Source: Hydnum rufescens UP504 | Taxonomy: Eukaryota; Basidiomycota; Agaricomycetes; Cantharellales; Hydnaceae | Direction of reading: 5' to 3' | Length of the DNA: 64,000 nt | Assembly: GCA_014904985.1 (NCBI GenBank) | Contig: MU129064.1 | Location: 62,001-126,000 of the forward strand | In this document: positions 40,513-52,025 of the stretch, piece by piece | How positions within the stretch are numbered: the stretch's first letter is position 1 | Layout of the letters: each line of letters begins with the position of its first letter | Notes under the pieces: generated by a model | The model's database searches: none | What the model was told of the DNA's origin: nothing | What the model saw: only the letters and a program-made list of their open reading frames with translations | Translations under genes and position numbers: made by a program

Positions 40513-43500
40513 ATGCAAACATGCGAGCGGCTAGTGCGCACATACATGTCCTCCGAGAGAGAAACCGATCTCTCAGAGATTGTGTCTGGTAACTATTCTC
40601 ATTTTGTCCCTGTATTTACGCTAAGCCGATGGGATTCCGTCTAGGTGTCGGGTCCGGAACGTACACGTTACTCCAGGTCGTGCAGTCCCTAGGGGAATAT
40701 CTAACTGCTGTCGGAAGTGATATCCGAACCAAGGGCTAGTAAATGCCCCCCAATGGCCCGTATTAGCTTACCGAAACTCATCTGACATCCCACAGGCGTA
40801 ACTTTGCTGTCAACTGTAATCTCGGAATGTCCTCCTTCAAGAGTTTCCTTGCAATCCAGTGGGAATATTCGTGACGATACTCAGATTCCATTACTGAGAT
40901 CTTCCCTGTAACAGATCGGGTGCTGACTACATTCTATTGTGGCAAACTGGACGATCCGGACACCATTGAACCCACCTTAAAAGGTCTCGCCGCACTTGTG
41001 ACGTTCCCGACGTTCGGTGATTCTGGTGCCGTAGAAACCATCCAAGCGTGAAGACTCTTATACTAGGATTCGCCAGTGGTGTGCGTAATGACTGCTTCTC
41101 TTATGATAGAATATTCGCCCACGTCCACATGAAGGCGCTAGTGCAAAGCATCCGCCTTATTGTCTTCGGAATCATCGATTCTCTGATGCTTCGCCATCGG
41201 GAAGGTTCGCCCTATTCACATTAGTCAATCATGCACATAATTGTGACGGATTCTTATATCGTTATCCAGCCTTGAAGGGCCTCGGTTCCCAGTTTGTTAG
41301 TGGTTATATATCTCTCGCCGAAGGCGAGAAAGACCCCGCAACCTCATTGTTTCGTTTGCCATCATGCGAGTGTTATTAATTGAATTCAATGTCCTCTCGC
41401 AAATCGATGTGTGTCTTGTCACTTCTTCTGATCGCCCAACACGTCGTGCTGATGTGATGCGTTGGTAGAATCTTTTCGATATCACGTTCTGCTATTTTCC
41501 AATCACATTCAAGCCTCCTCCCGGTGATGTGTACGGGGTCACCACTGATGATCTCAGGGATGGATTACAGTGCGTCAACTGCTCCCTTTATTATATTACC
41601 TCACCGACCCTGCTTCAGATCTTGTTTGAATGCAACACCATTATTTGGTCCTTTAGCTCTGCCATTGCTCCTTGAAAAACTCTCCGCGAGTACAGGAAAC
41701 CTCAAGGTATTAGTCAACGTCCGCTCCGAAGGTTAAACCAGTCTCTTGATGATTGCGTTCGTCTCGAAGCGGGACACATTGCAGACTTTGGAATCTTGCC
41801 TACCAGTATATGGTCGTGCAGTTGCTTTGAATTATGCACCAGAGTTATGGGAGTCTTTCAAGATTGAGGTGCGCTGGCCTGTTTGAGAATCATCGCCTGT
41901 TAGATTAACCGTTCTTGTCTTTAGATCTTCCAACCCGCCGATCCAGATACTGAAGGCAGTGCCCTGAGAGCAACACAGAGTCTAATCCGGACTCTGTATT
42001 CCCTGCAAGACATACCCACTTCTGGGGAGATCCAAGCAGACGGCCTCATCGTTGATATTGTCCAAGAATGTAAAAAGATTCTTCGAGAACCCGAGAAAAG
42101 CCAAGCCCAGCATGCGATAAAACTTTTAAGTGCCTGTATATGTACCACTGGTGAATTCTCCACTAGTACTTCGCCTCCTTTATCTTAATCCGACCCTTTC
42201 AGCACCCATCAGGCAATATGTGTTATCTCAGGGAGTACCCCATATGATTGGCAGACTGTATCAGTCCATGATCAGATTGAGTCGCTGCTGTTAGATCATC
42301 GTCTGTAAGCAGTGCCCTGAGAGCAACACAGAGTCTAATCCGGACTCTATATTCTGTGCAAGACATAGCCACTTCTGGTGGATCCAACAGACGCCTCATC
42401 GTTGATATTGTCCAAGAATGCAAGAAGATTCTTCGAGAACCCGAGAAAGCCAGCCACACGCGATAAAGCTCTTAAGTGCCTGTATATGTACCACTGGTGA
42501 ATTCTCCACTAGTACTTCGCCTCCTTTATCTTAACCGACCCTTTCAGCACCCATCAGGCAATATGTGTTATCTCAGGGAGTACCCATATGATTGGACTGT
42601 ATCAGAATCCCATGAAGCTCATATCGAGGCCATATCCTTGCAGGGCTGACCGGATTCATCATGGCGGTTAACCAAGCTTACAAAAGCGGTGTGGTCGATG
42701 ACGTAGAACAACCCCTAGATACGTTCAAGGACCAGATAATTGGGGCATTCTCGTCTGGCATCAATGTAGCCTCGTGTAGACGTGCGGCCCTGGAGGGTCT
42801 TCATCAAATAGTGCAGATACGCAGGCTGGTACCTATTGCGGAGCTTGGACTTCTCGTCCATATTATTAATGAACACCTTAACCCAAAAGAAGAGGACCAT
42901 GATGACTTACGGTGCGTATGGTCGACTACTGCGGGACGTCTCTAATGACCAGTATTACAGACCTGAAGCCCTAAAGGTTGTGTTGGCTATATCTCAAATC
43001 ACCACCAAACCCGTAGAAGAGATATCTCTTCCACATCTGTTCCTCTTCCTTCCTGATATTACGCCATCTCGCAATGCTCTGCGGGAACACGCAACCTACC
43101 GACGGGCCCTTGATTCTTTAGCAACCATTTGTGTTCAGCCCCCGTTATTCGAGACCTTCGTCATTCGGCTTTGCTCCAAGCTTGATATGTTATGTTCGCC
43201 AATGCGACAACCTCTCGATGATGAAGCCGATGCTGCTTATGCCCATGCGATCCTTTTGGCTCTTAAAAACGTTCTAGTCATCAAGATTCGGGACGCTCAT
43301 ACAGATATTCCCAAGTATCTCGATCAATTAGCTCTGCCTCTGTATTGGATATTTATCCGAGCAGCAGTATCATCTGCACCACCTCTCGCATCTTCGGACA
43401 TACGAGTTGTCAGTCTGGCTGCGAAGATAATAACTTTAATAGCACGATCGCTCCCGCTGGAGTAAGTTTCTATTATCGTGTCTATAGTTCTTATATTCTG

Positions 43501-45165
43501 ATCCTTTCACCAGACGTCAAGGCACCTTCAGCAGGTGCTCTGTTTGCTGCGTATCAATCGGGTACCACTACACCACTTTTGGCAGGTCGCAGGCTGCCGG
43601 GGATGCAGTCCCATTCTCCCCCTTTTCTGTAGGCTTAGTCTTTCAAAGTTTATTCTCGGCATCCCGTATAAACTGATCAACGTATGACAGAAAAATTCGT
43701 CCAACGCCCAGAAATCCATTGTTATCCTTTTTTGTGCCCCATTATTACCATGCGAAGAGATGTGAGTTCCATGAGAGCACAATATCAGTGGTCTCGTTAA
43801 CTCCTTACCAGGTACCTTTCCCATTATCGGATCTGTCGGATACTTTGGATACTTTCCTCCAGATGGAGTTTAGTTGAAGCAACCAATGAACGCCAATCTC
43901 TTGCTATGTTTCATACCATATCCTCTATATTCAATAAACGTTTGGAAGGTTTGTTCGCGGTTCGACATTTGTTCGTCATCGTCGGCCTCAATAACTCGAT
44001 ATTCCAGATGCGCAGCCGTTCTTGCAGACACGACTTCCAGAGTTCTGGGAGGAAAGCATTGCGTCTGCTACTGTCCCTATTGAAGCTCGGCGGCGTGCAT
44101 TGCTCGGATACATCTGGGTGGGTCCTGATCTAATTGATCCTCTGGGTACATACGCCATAATTCTCTGATTTCTCCAGATCGTTCAAGGCCTTGCTTGTGC
44201 GAAATGATCCAAGGGTCAACGTTTGTGTCAATCGTTTGTTTTCGATATTTTCGGATCCGCAACTAGGTTGGCATGCCGCCAAAGCCGTCGGCGAATTCGG
44301 GCGTGGTGGCGGAGATGTCTTGACAAAGAGAAATTTCTCTGTTATTCGTGTTGGTCCCAACTTCTTCCAATTCGACCACACGCTCTCGTGGACTTACCTC
44401 GATCTTACTTCCATAAAGATGCTGCATACTCAAAGGTTCATGACCTCCACTCTGCCTCAAATTATAGCTGGCTGCAAAATCTCACCAGGTACTGTTTCGC
44501 TCTCCCTCAACATATATGCTGTTAATCGGCTGGTCCGTTAGATCTTACGGAACATACAACATACTTGATTGCTCTCACCTCCCTTATCAACTCTGTCCCA
44601 AAAGCTATGTTTCTTTCCGAATTACCGACGGTAGGTCATTCCTCAGCGGAGGCCTCGTTGATCCCACATTTACTTGGATATCTTTCAAGATAATGCCGTT
44701 TTTACTGCGCGGTCTTGACGTACCCGATGAAGAAATGAGGGCAAATATCATTAATACATTGAACGCAGTTGCCAAAGACGAATCATCCTCCCAAGTGAAC
44801 GTTATCAGCGAGCACGCATCGACAATTGTGACTGCTCTGTTGCGGAATGCTGACTATGAAATCACAAAGAGCTCCGTACGTGAACAAAACAGGGTGCAAT
44901 TTTTTCACGACCTCACCCTATTGCGCAGCGATTACGTGCAACGGCGCTCCAGTGTCTTGGCATGTTCCCGAGTATAGTAAAGTACTCAGTGCTTCACCCT
45001 CAGAGAAATCACGTGATATCTCGTCTGTCCAAGGCATTGGACGATCCCAAGCGTAGCGTTAGGAAGGAAGCAGTAGATACCAGGTGTGTTTTGGGCAGCT
45101 TCATTAATACACCCATATTCATCTTCTCTTCTTCCAGATCCCATTGGTTTGCGTATCAAGGCTGA
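40513..45165 (+). CDS. MMS19: MMS19, HEAT-repeat adaptor of the cytosolic Fe-S cluster targeting complex
   Basis: MMS19 hands Fe-S clusters to DNA polymerases, primase and helicases such as XPD/Rad3, and so affects DNA repair and transcription. The N-terminus is MQTCERLVRTYMSSERETDL. Then come YTLLQVVQSLGEYLTAVGSD, VLTTFYCGKLDDPDTIEPTL, HMKALVQSIRLIVFGIIDSL, and SFAIMRVLLIEFNVLSQIDV. Mid-protein alpha-helical (HEAT-like) blocks are LIRTLYSLQDIPTSGEIQAD and ALEGLHQIVQIRRLVPIAEL. Later ones are YAHAILLALKNVLVIKIRDA and ISRLSKALDDPKRSVRKEAV. It ends HWFAYQG at 45165. Frames break by one base in a C run at 41334-41337 and a G run at 42643-42645. A tandem copy of one exon-intron-exon unit interrupts the gene (41956-42605). 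One intron (40735-40795) appears to have a GC donor. Confidence 0.92.
41956..42605 (+). repeat. MMS19: Broken tandem duplication inside MMS19
   Basis: Copy 1 (41956-42264) and copy 2 (42310-42605) share a 354-base period, both starting GCAGTGCCCTGAGAGCAACA and both ending ATTGG..CTGTATCAG. Copy 1 keeps the exon open with a clean intron (GTGAAT..TTTCAG). Copy 2 lacks single bases and short groups at many places and runs into a stop. Traces of a longer unit (AGATTGAG at 41868 and 42277) precede both. Confidence 0.8.
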
Positions 45166-45222
45166 ATGAAATTAGTAAGGGGTATCACTTTGCAGACGGG
45201 CCTACAGTGGATCAGTGGATTC

Positions 45223-46134
45223 TCATTCTGATGCTTTGATAGGTCGCATGATGTAGCTGTAATAATGAAAGGTCTCTCCGAGCTCCCGTATCTCTAGATC
45301 CCAACCTTCTCGCGATAGATAGCGCCGTCGAAAATGAGGCTGGCCAAATGTGATGTAGATAAAGACCCCACAGGTTAGGCCGAAGAACTCTAGTGTGGGT
45401 TTCGTGGGTATGTCACCTACTGCAAACAAGACAAAATAGTACAGACCGTGTGATTTCATCAACTTCCTTGGTACAATCTGCGACCACCTGAGGGGGAGGA
45501 TCCCACACGCTTCCTTTTGCTGTCATCATAGAGTCCATGGTTCCTTGCGCGATTGTCAGACATTAAGATGAAGTGAGGCAAGGACTAGCTACCTTTGTCG
45601 ATAACCACATCGAAACTATGATCCTCGAACTGGAGATCGCGAACATCCATTTCCAACCCTAGGATGTACCGTTGAGATCACTTGAGCCTCCGACACGCTC
45701 GGCGAATCATACACTTCATCTTCTTATCATGATGCCGTTTCATCATAGCAGAAATGACGACTGACGAGTACTGAAATGATGGTTACTGCGCGTCAGCGTA
45801 ATCCTTGTGTTGCATGTCGATATATCGCACGTCGACGTTAGTGATATCTTCGAACCCATCCAGATACATATCCTCAGAAAGGCTGGAGTTACCACATCCT
45901 AGGATGAGGATCTTAGAAGATCTGCTGGGAATTACATCCAAGAGTATATCACGAATTTGAGCGTAAGTTTTGAACCAATCGAAGCTAGCATTGGGGCCTT
46001 CGCTCTTATATCGAGCATCCCTGCAATAGCCGCGACGTACACTCTAAGAAGCCAGAATCACAAAAATGGCGTGTTAAATCTAACCAATACTCCGAAGTCC
46101 CATAGAGTTCGTTACGATCAGCGACAAGATCCAT
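45223..46134 (-). CDS. Class I SAM-dependent methyltransferase (EEF1AKMT4/METTL13-like)
   Basis: The start at 46134 (MDLVADRNELYGTSEYW) has the family's opening 'YGTxEYW'. After an intron comes APNASFDWFKTYAQIRDILL, then the SAM-binding motif I KILILGCGNSSLSEDMYLDG and ITNVD. Next are LEMDVRDLQFEDHSFDVVID and KGTMDSMMTAKGSVWDPPPQ, the post-motif acidic loop and motif II region. Near the end are FIYITFGQPHFRRRYLSREG and ELGETFHYYSYIMRPIKASE. The length is about 220-240 residues. Human relatives methylate a lysine of translation elongation factor eEF1A; the substrate here is inferred only. The stop lies just 57 bases from the MMS19 stop (tail-to-tail), and the start is divergent with KEI1. The first splice junction (YW/...) is not clean. 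Confidence 0.82.
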
Positions 46135-46310
46135 TTCAAGCCAATTTTGGGTCCAGGTGTACCGGCAAAAGCCGATGTTGAGTCTTCCCATTCAGTCATC
46201 GCTCTCCCTGTCTTTCGCTTCCTCGCAAGTCTTTGTGTGTCGCACAGCATCATTCGCTTGCTTTCTTTCCGATATACCCCCATCTCCCAACACTAATTGC
46301 GCCTCCTTAA
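46135..46310. promoter_or_regulatory. Divergent promoter region between the methyltransferase and KEI1
   Basis: This is 176 bases between opposing start codons and rich in TC. A CT-rich tract near 46201-46240 on the KEI1 side is typical of fungal housekeeping promoters and transcription starts. Confidence 0.35.
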
Positions 46311-47577
46311 ATGCGGCTACTTCGGCAACGATGGCGGCTGCATGCGCTTAACTCTTGTCTGGGCATCATGGATATCAAAACTGGTGTGTTTAGGGCGTCC
46401 TCCACGTCGCTTGTCTCCTTACCACTTTCCTCTTGGGATTCTCATTTGCTAGGTGCCATAATTGTAGTTCTATTTGCTGTCAGTGTAACGCAATCTCGTT
46501 GGAATGACACTCACTCGCATTTTTTTATGTAGCTCTTGAACAAAGTAGCAGGGATATACGGTCTTATCGCCATATTTAATGGCGGTACCCTGGCTCAACT
46601 GAGCATGTATATATACTCCGTGCTGGCCCTGGCGGCATTTACGTGGGGTATGAACGCCATTACAGAGGTCATTCACCATTCAACCTCCCATCGCGACAAT
46701 TCTCTTGCCAATGCGACTTTGTTCTGACTATATTAATAGGAGAACCCGAAGAAATCTTTCTATTTCGCCCATATATTCTTGGGTGACCATCTCCTGAACA
46801 CGATCTGGACGGTTCTTCTTCGCTATTTCGTGGTGGTATTACAATCCTCACGATGGCAAACGAGTCGCAAATTCAGCCGCTCAAGAAGAAATGATGGGGT
46901 CTGGAGGTCCTATAATGACAGATGAGGAACGAACGGTAGCCGCACAACTAATATGGAACAAAGAGAAGGGAACAGCAGCAATGGTGCTGTTCATTGGATG
47001 GGCACTGAAGGTTGCATTTTAATCCTAATGCCTGAATGCACCCCACCTGTTCAGCTGACATCTGCTCCTCGATCATAGCTGTATTTTGCCGCACTTTTAT
47101 ATTCATACGCTATTCACCTCCGCCGGGGGTCGTATCGTTCTCTCGCTAATTATTCACTTGATACCACTGATCCAGCTCGCTCCTGCGCAAGCTGGACACG
47201 ACGAATACGAGGGGCCCGACGACAACGATGAATTCTATCAGATGCCTCTTCGAAATAGCATCCCATATGGGTCGGGATCGAGCTTTCCTAGTTCCCCCGG
47301 TCCCTCATCCCGTGCGCGGCGGACGAACGGAACATTATCGCCTCTCCCGCGGAGTTCGTCTCGGATCATGAGGGATTTGGAAGCTCCCTTGGAGTCGGTT
47401 CTGTGGGATGAGGACGAGGAGGAAGTGGAAGCAAGCGGCCGACTTCCCATCATGTCACAACTCCCGGCAAGGACGGAGATGGATCTTACTTCGGAAGGCG
47501 ATGACGATCCAGATGTTGAACGTACTGCGGGCTTGGCGGCTCCTAAACCACGGCTGACACGGGCAACCACCTCATAA
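46311..47577 (+). CDS. KEI1: Kei1, regulatory subunit of Golgi inositol phosphorylceramide synthase
   Basis: Kei1 binds Aur1 and is needed for its activity and Golgi location in sphingolipid synthesis. The start MRLLRQRWRLHALNSCLGIM leads to DIKTG, AIIVVLFA and LLNKVAGIYGLIAIFNGGTL. Then AQLSMYIYSVLALAAFTWGM continues to NAITEENPKKSFYFAHIFLG and DHLLNTIWTV. The next blocks are FFAISWWYYNPHDGKRVANS, MTDEERTVAAQLIWNKEKGT, and LYFAALLYSYAIHLRRGSYR. There are about four membrane segments, then a long acidic, Ser-rich cytosolic tail (DEYEGPDDNDEFYQMPLRNS; LWDEDEEEVEAS) ending at 47577. Four introns of 50-70 bases are clean. Frame breaks of one base occur near 46815 and after RGSYRSL (about 47155). 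Confidence 0.9.
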
Positions 47578-48762
47578 TCTACGCCTTTATCGTTCAGTGT
47601 CATTAGTATTTTTTATTATTCCTTGGTGTCCGGGCCCGGGACCTTAGTCTTTGTGGTATCCCTAACCCTCCTTCCCCTCCGTTCTGCCTGCAATATCATA
47701 ACCTGGGATTCAAATGATAATTGTGTATGGTACTATTGTGAGCGTCGCTACCGGATAAGACTTGACAGGGGGGGGGCATCGGCGGAGGTATCACTAGAAT
47801 ACCGAGAAGCTGCGATATCGTAGCGCCCGTCGCTAATCATATATATATAGGTGAAGCAGTTTCGCTGACACAACTATCGCCACCAAACTAATCTGCGGAA
47901 CGTCACTTCCGGGACGCATCTTCTGATACCATTGCGCGATTCAGAGGGCACAATACAGTATATTAATGGCCCTCGAAAGAAATAATGTCTGCACAGTGAG
48001 ATAACTTGTACAGTATGCTCAATTCGAGAGTCTTCCTGTTTTTGTTCCCCCCCCCTCCCCCCTGATCGCAGCAAGAAAGAAAACAACAGAATTCGCGTCC
48101 CCCGTCACATTAACATTGCGAAAAAAATAGCAGCAGCAGCAGCAGCAGCCCTGACTCATCGCCCCACGTTGGTCTCATCTGGAATAAAATGGAGGAGGGG
48201 CGGGCCCTTTCACTTGCAGGAGCCCGCACGCAGCCTTTCGGACCGCCCCGTGGCCCCCGGAAGTATATCTACCTCGTATCTAGAGAAAAAAATACGGTAC
48301 ACCACCTCCAGCATCATGACATGAGCCGATTTCGGATTATACAGTATATGCGTACGGTACACTAGTCGCCAGGAACCTCGGTCCCAAATAGAATATATAT
48401 ACACTTATATCAGTAATCGAACCTCCCAACATTAATCCACATGCAGCAGATAGCCCCCTGTACAGAGATACGAGCCTCGCATTAAAAGTACACGACAACA
48501 TACAGTGAAGAGTAATCATCATCACTCTGGAAAACAAAACAAAAACAAAAACCAAAAACAAAACCAAAAAACAACAAAATCTACATATCCACTGCCAAGT
48601 GGTACAGTACGATCAAACAGTCACGAGCAGGGATGGTATGGTTGCGACCACCAGATAGATCACCACGATGCAACAGAGCAGAACTCGTTGCAGTAACACA
48701 AAAAACACACCGGGCGGATATAGGCCATCTTCCAGCCTCCATCGTCTTTCTTCCATCGCTAT
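47578..48762. other. Intergenic region with simple repeats
   Basis: This separates the tail-to-tail KEI1 and PQ-loop genes. It contains an AGC triplet array (48128-48149), a long A/C-rich tract at about 48530-48585 (AAAACAAAAACC-like units) and a C run near 48048-48060. No coding frame is supported. Confidence 0.45.
48128..48149. repeat. Microsatellite (AGC)7
   Basis: Seven uninterrupted AGC units follow a run of A. The tract lies in the intergenic space between KEI1 and the PQ-loop gene, so it does not code for glutamine or alanine here. Confidence 0.85.
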
Positions 48763-50584
48763 TCAACCGCACGGCCACCGCCACTCAGACACAACACCAT
48801 ACTTGCGACCACGATAGGCCTTGATTCCAGCCCCGCGTTCGACATCTATATCAGATGGCGCCTCCTCCTGGCTATGGCTAGTATGGCTGGCCACATCCTC
48901 GCTCTTCTTCTCTGGAATACGAATAGTCATCCCCGAGCCGGTCTCCCGGGCCCGCGACGCTCCTTCGGCGCTGGCGGAGATGGTGGTGGTGATGGTGGAA
49001 GGAGTAGAGGCACGCAGGGCAGCCTCCCTACGGCGCCGCCTGCTGCGCGGGTTCAGAACTAGGGCGCAAATGACAACGATACCATCCATGACCTAACATC
49101 ACATCAATCAGATCAAATCAAATCAAATCAAATCGCACCGCGTATCCCCTCAGATTGGAGATTTACAATCGGAATAGGGGAAAACCGAAAGTGGTGAAAA
49201 AAAAAAAGAAAAAAGAAAAAAAGAGGCTCACGATGACACAAATATAGGTCGCACTCGCCACAGCATCGAATTGTCTGCGGAAGACGAGAGAAAGGAGCGA
49301 GAACACTCCCCCTGCGATGTCGAGCGCCATGAAAACCATGGATATCCCTGTTGTTGCGAGATATAGACATAGAACGGGGGGTCCGCGTCAAAGTCATACA
49401 TACATAACGTACGGCGTCGCATTCAGCGTTCAACATTCAAGTACGGGGGCGTTTCTTAAAAAAAAAAAATAACACATACCGATCACTTCGCCCAGTCTCC
49501 ATATCTCAATGTACTGTGGTCTAAATAAAATAAAATAATTCCACGCGAGTCATTCAGTCAAGAAAAACAAACATCAAGCTCCCCACAAACAGAGCGAAAC
49601 AGAACAGAAGAGGGGCACGTCGCTTACATCAATCCAATAACGATCAACACCACACTAAAGACCCCAAAGAAGCGGAGGAACTCCTGCCCGTGAATGGAAG
49701 TCGAGGTCTGGATGGGAAAAGAAAACAGATGCCAATAGGACGGGAGGCTCCAAAGACGACAGAGACAGACCAAAGACCGAGGGGGAGGGGGAAGGGAGGG
49801 GAGAAAAGAGAGAAGGCCTTGGGGAGGAAGAAAATTATGCCATGAAAAACGACTCGCCAGAGTTGATCGGACTACATATGTCATGCCAGACTCGAACGCA
49901 GCGAATACGATCAGGTAGGAGATGTATATCGCCGTACATAGTCGTGTGGAAAGCTTGCGGCTGTAGTGCAGGCACTTTGCATGGGCCGGAAAGGGGAAGG
50001 AGGAAACGTAGGATTCAACCAAAAAAAAAAAACAATACATCAGCGATGTCGGAGTGCGTAAGGGAACAACAATGTACCTGAGTCCACGACAGAGCAGCCA
50101 AAGCCCCGAACAATTGAGGTTGAATTATGAGAGGAATATTGATGTGCTGAACGATATTGTACACCCCTGTAGCAGGAGCTTCAGGAAATGAATTTGAAAA
50201 GCCGGTGATTCCACAATCAACTCACCCAAGAAAACGGCGGACGTGGCCCATATCCACCTATTGATAGCGTGCGGCCGAGGGAGTTAGGGTATCGAATAGA
50301 AGGAGGAGACCGCCGTACATCAATGTTGTCGACAATCCCTCCGTTGACTTTTCTCGCCAGCTCTTCCATATCTGGAGCGACGATATTGCGAGGTAAATCT
50401 GTGGCACGGCACGGTCCGATACAGTATTGGTATCAGGACGAACCTGAGGAATGAGTTGGCCCGTCCACAACACAGTTCCAATCGTTCCTAGTACTGTGGG
50501 TGCACGATTTAGTAGTGGATATTGCGCAGGCCACCATCAGCATAGTTTCCACTAACTATTTTCTGCAGCGTGATTGTGGGGCAT
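48763..50584 (-). CDS. PQ-loop repeat membrane transporter
   Basis: This belongs to the PQ-loop family (cystinosin/Ypq1-like), seven-helix transporters of lysosomes or vacuoles. A short first exon (MPHNHAAENI) joins to LGTIGTVLWTGQLIPQ and IWKSWREKSTEGLSTTLM, the first PQ loop. WIWATSAVFLG and NIVQHINIPLIIQPQLFGAL continue to AALSWTQ. The second PQ loop is PQYIEIWRLGEVIG, then ISMVFMALDIAGGVFSLLSL and VFRRQFDAVASATYICVIVM. The C-terminus is polar (NPRSRRRRREAALRASTPST) and ends VSEWRWPCG. The two PQ motifs, membrane helices and spacing are normal for the family, and the gene is intron-rich. The substrate is unknown; cationic amino acids or cystine are typical of relatives. Confidence 0.85.
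49111..49133. repeat. Short AATCA tandem repeat in a PQ-loop gene intron
   Basis: The five-base unit (AATCA) is repeated about four times between the last two coding exons of the PQ-loop gene, next to a poly-A-rich tract at 49197-49220. It falls within an intron, so it should not affect the protein. Confidence 0.7.
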
Positions 50585-52025
50585 CTGGGACGCAATGGGT
50601 GGATGGATAATGCGACTTCAGTGCACACCGTGTCGGGATGACAAAGGTTATAAGGATACTCCAAAGAGGAGGCAAAGGGGGAGAAGTTGGTGAAGGAAAA
50701 GAATGAGATCTTGCGTGGGGGGTGGGGATGGGCCTTATAGGTAGCGAGATTTTCACGAGATTTTTACGAGATTAAAGAAGCTTCTGACAAATACAATTAA
50801 TATAGTGATTTAGATGCATGTGAGGGAAGAAACATACGATGGAACGTTACGATAGAGGAAACTCCTTGCGAGGTTGAGAATCTTCGGTAACAGCCGTACT
50901 GGATTCAATAGCAGTGAAATTGAACTCGCCTAGGTACCTCCACAAAAAAACAAAGGCGAGCACGCTGTAGGGGCATCTTCATGGCAGGCTGCCGGGGTCC
51001 ATGGCCGGTGCCTGACTCTTGGGTTGCCGTAAGTTACGGCACTTGGAGTACGGCATTGACGGACATCAGGTTGCGTGCTGTAATTATTCTTGACAACGCG
51101 TGACAAAGATTGGATGCATAGACAGGTGGATTGAACAGACTTCTGGTCGGGCCGTATATTGGCAATTTCTCTCGGCGCTTGGAGAGTTTAGGCCACGAGC
51201 AAATACACGGGCTGTGAATGGATGAAATCGATTGATGGAGCAGATAAACAAAGAGGAATGAAAAAGCTCATCGAGATCCAATCGCATAGCAGAATTGGGA
51301 ATTGGATGCCAGAGAGTTGGAAATCCTGTGAAATAAAATAATGACCGGGCCACTGGAGGAATTGCATCTCATGTTGAGGACGCGTGCACAGGAACAGTGG
51401 CCTCCTGGATCCTGGGGGAACAAGCATAATACGCACAAGAAAAGCGACAGGCGATATCCCATCCAGGAGTGGGGGCGCGAGATACTTTTGACTCGAGAAA
51501 TATGCAGGGTGTAAGATGTTAGAATGGCAATAGTGTGAAATCAAGTGGTGACAAAGCAAATTTCCGCATTGAACATGTATGTCACACAACAAAGGGGGAG
51601 AAAAAAGGAGGAATAGAATGTGGAAGAGCGCCGAATGAGAAGTCGATAAAAGGGGGGAAAACGCCGTGTTCCTTTTCAGGAAGACTGTACCGACGCGCAG
51701 AGTATCGGACCAGGTGCGTAAACAAAGTGCGTGAAATAGGATGTGAAGAAAGTCGCCGTTACGGGATTATGAAGTAAGCGCCTGACATGGGAACACTGAT
51801 TCACAAGAATTTGGTAAACGATCATTGATCTAAAAAGCTTGTGAATCTCACCAACCATGAAGGTCAACCATCCGGAGTAGAGCGGGGCGCAGGGTCCAAA
51901 TGTGTATAGGGTTCTTTGTGATATGGACTGATGCACTACCTTTCCATCAGGGATAAAGAATCGGATCCCTGATTCCTATGACGTTGATTACATACTTTTG
52001 ACCGTCAATCTCGAAACTGCCGCCG
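50585..52025. other. Intergenic region, no gene seen
   Basis: This is 1.4 kb between two minus-strand genes. It contains the PQ-loop promoter near 50585-50760 and the 3' UTR of the methyltransferase. The open frames on both strands are compositional and lack exon partners. Confidence 0.4.

Noticed and set aside
48530..48585. A/C-rich tract as a CRISPR or telomere-like array
   Set aside because: The units vary in length, there are no spacers or palindromic repeats, and the host is eukaryotic. It is simple-sequence DNA.
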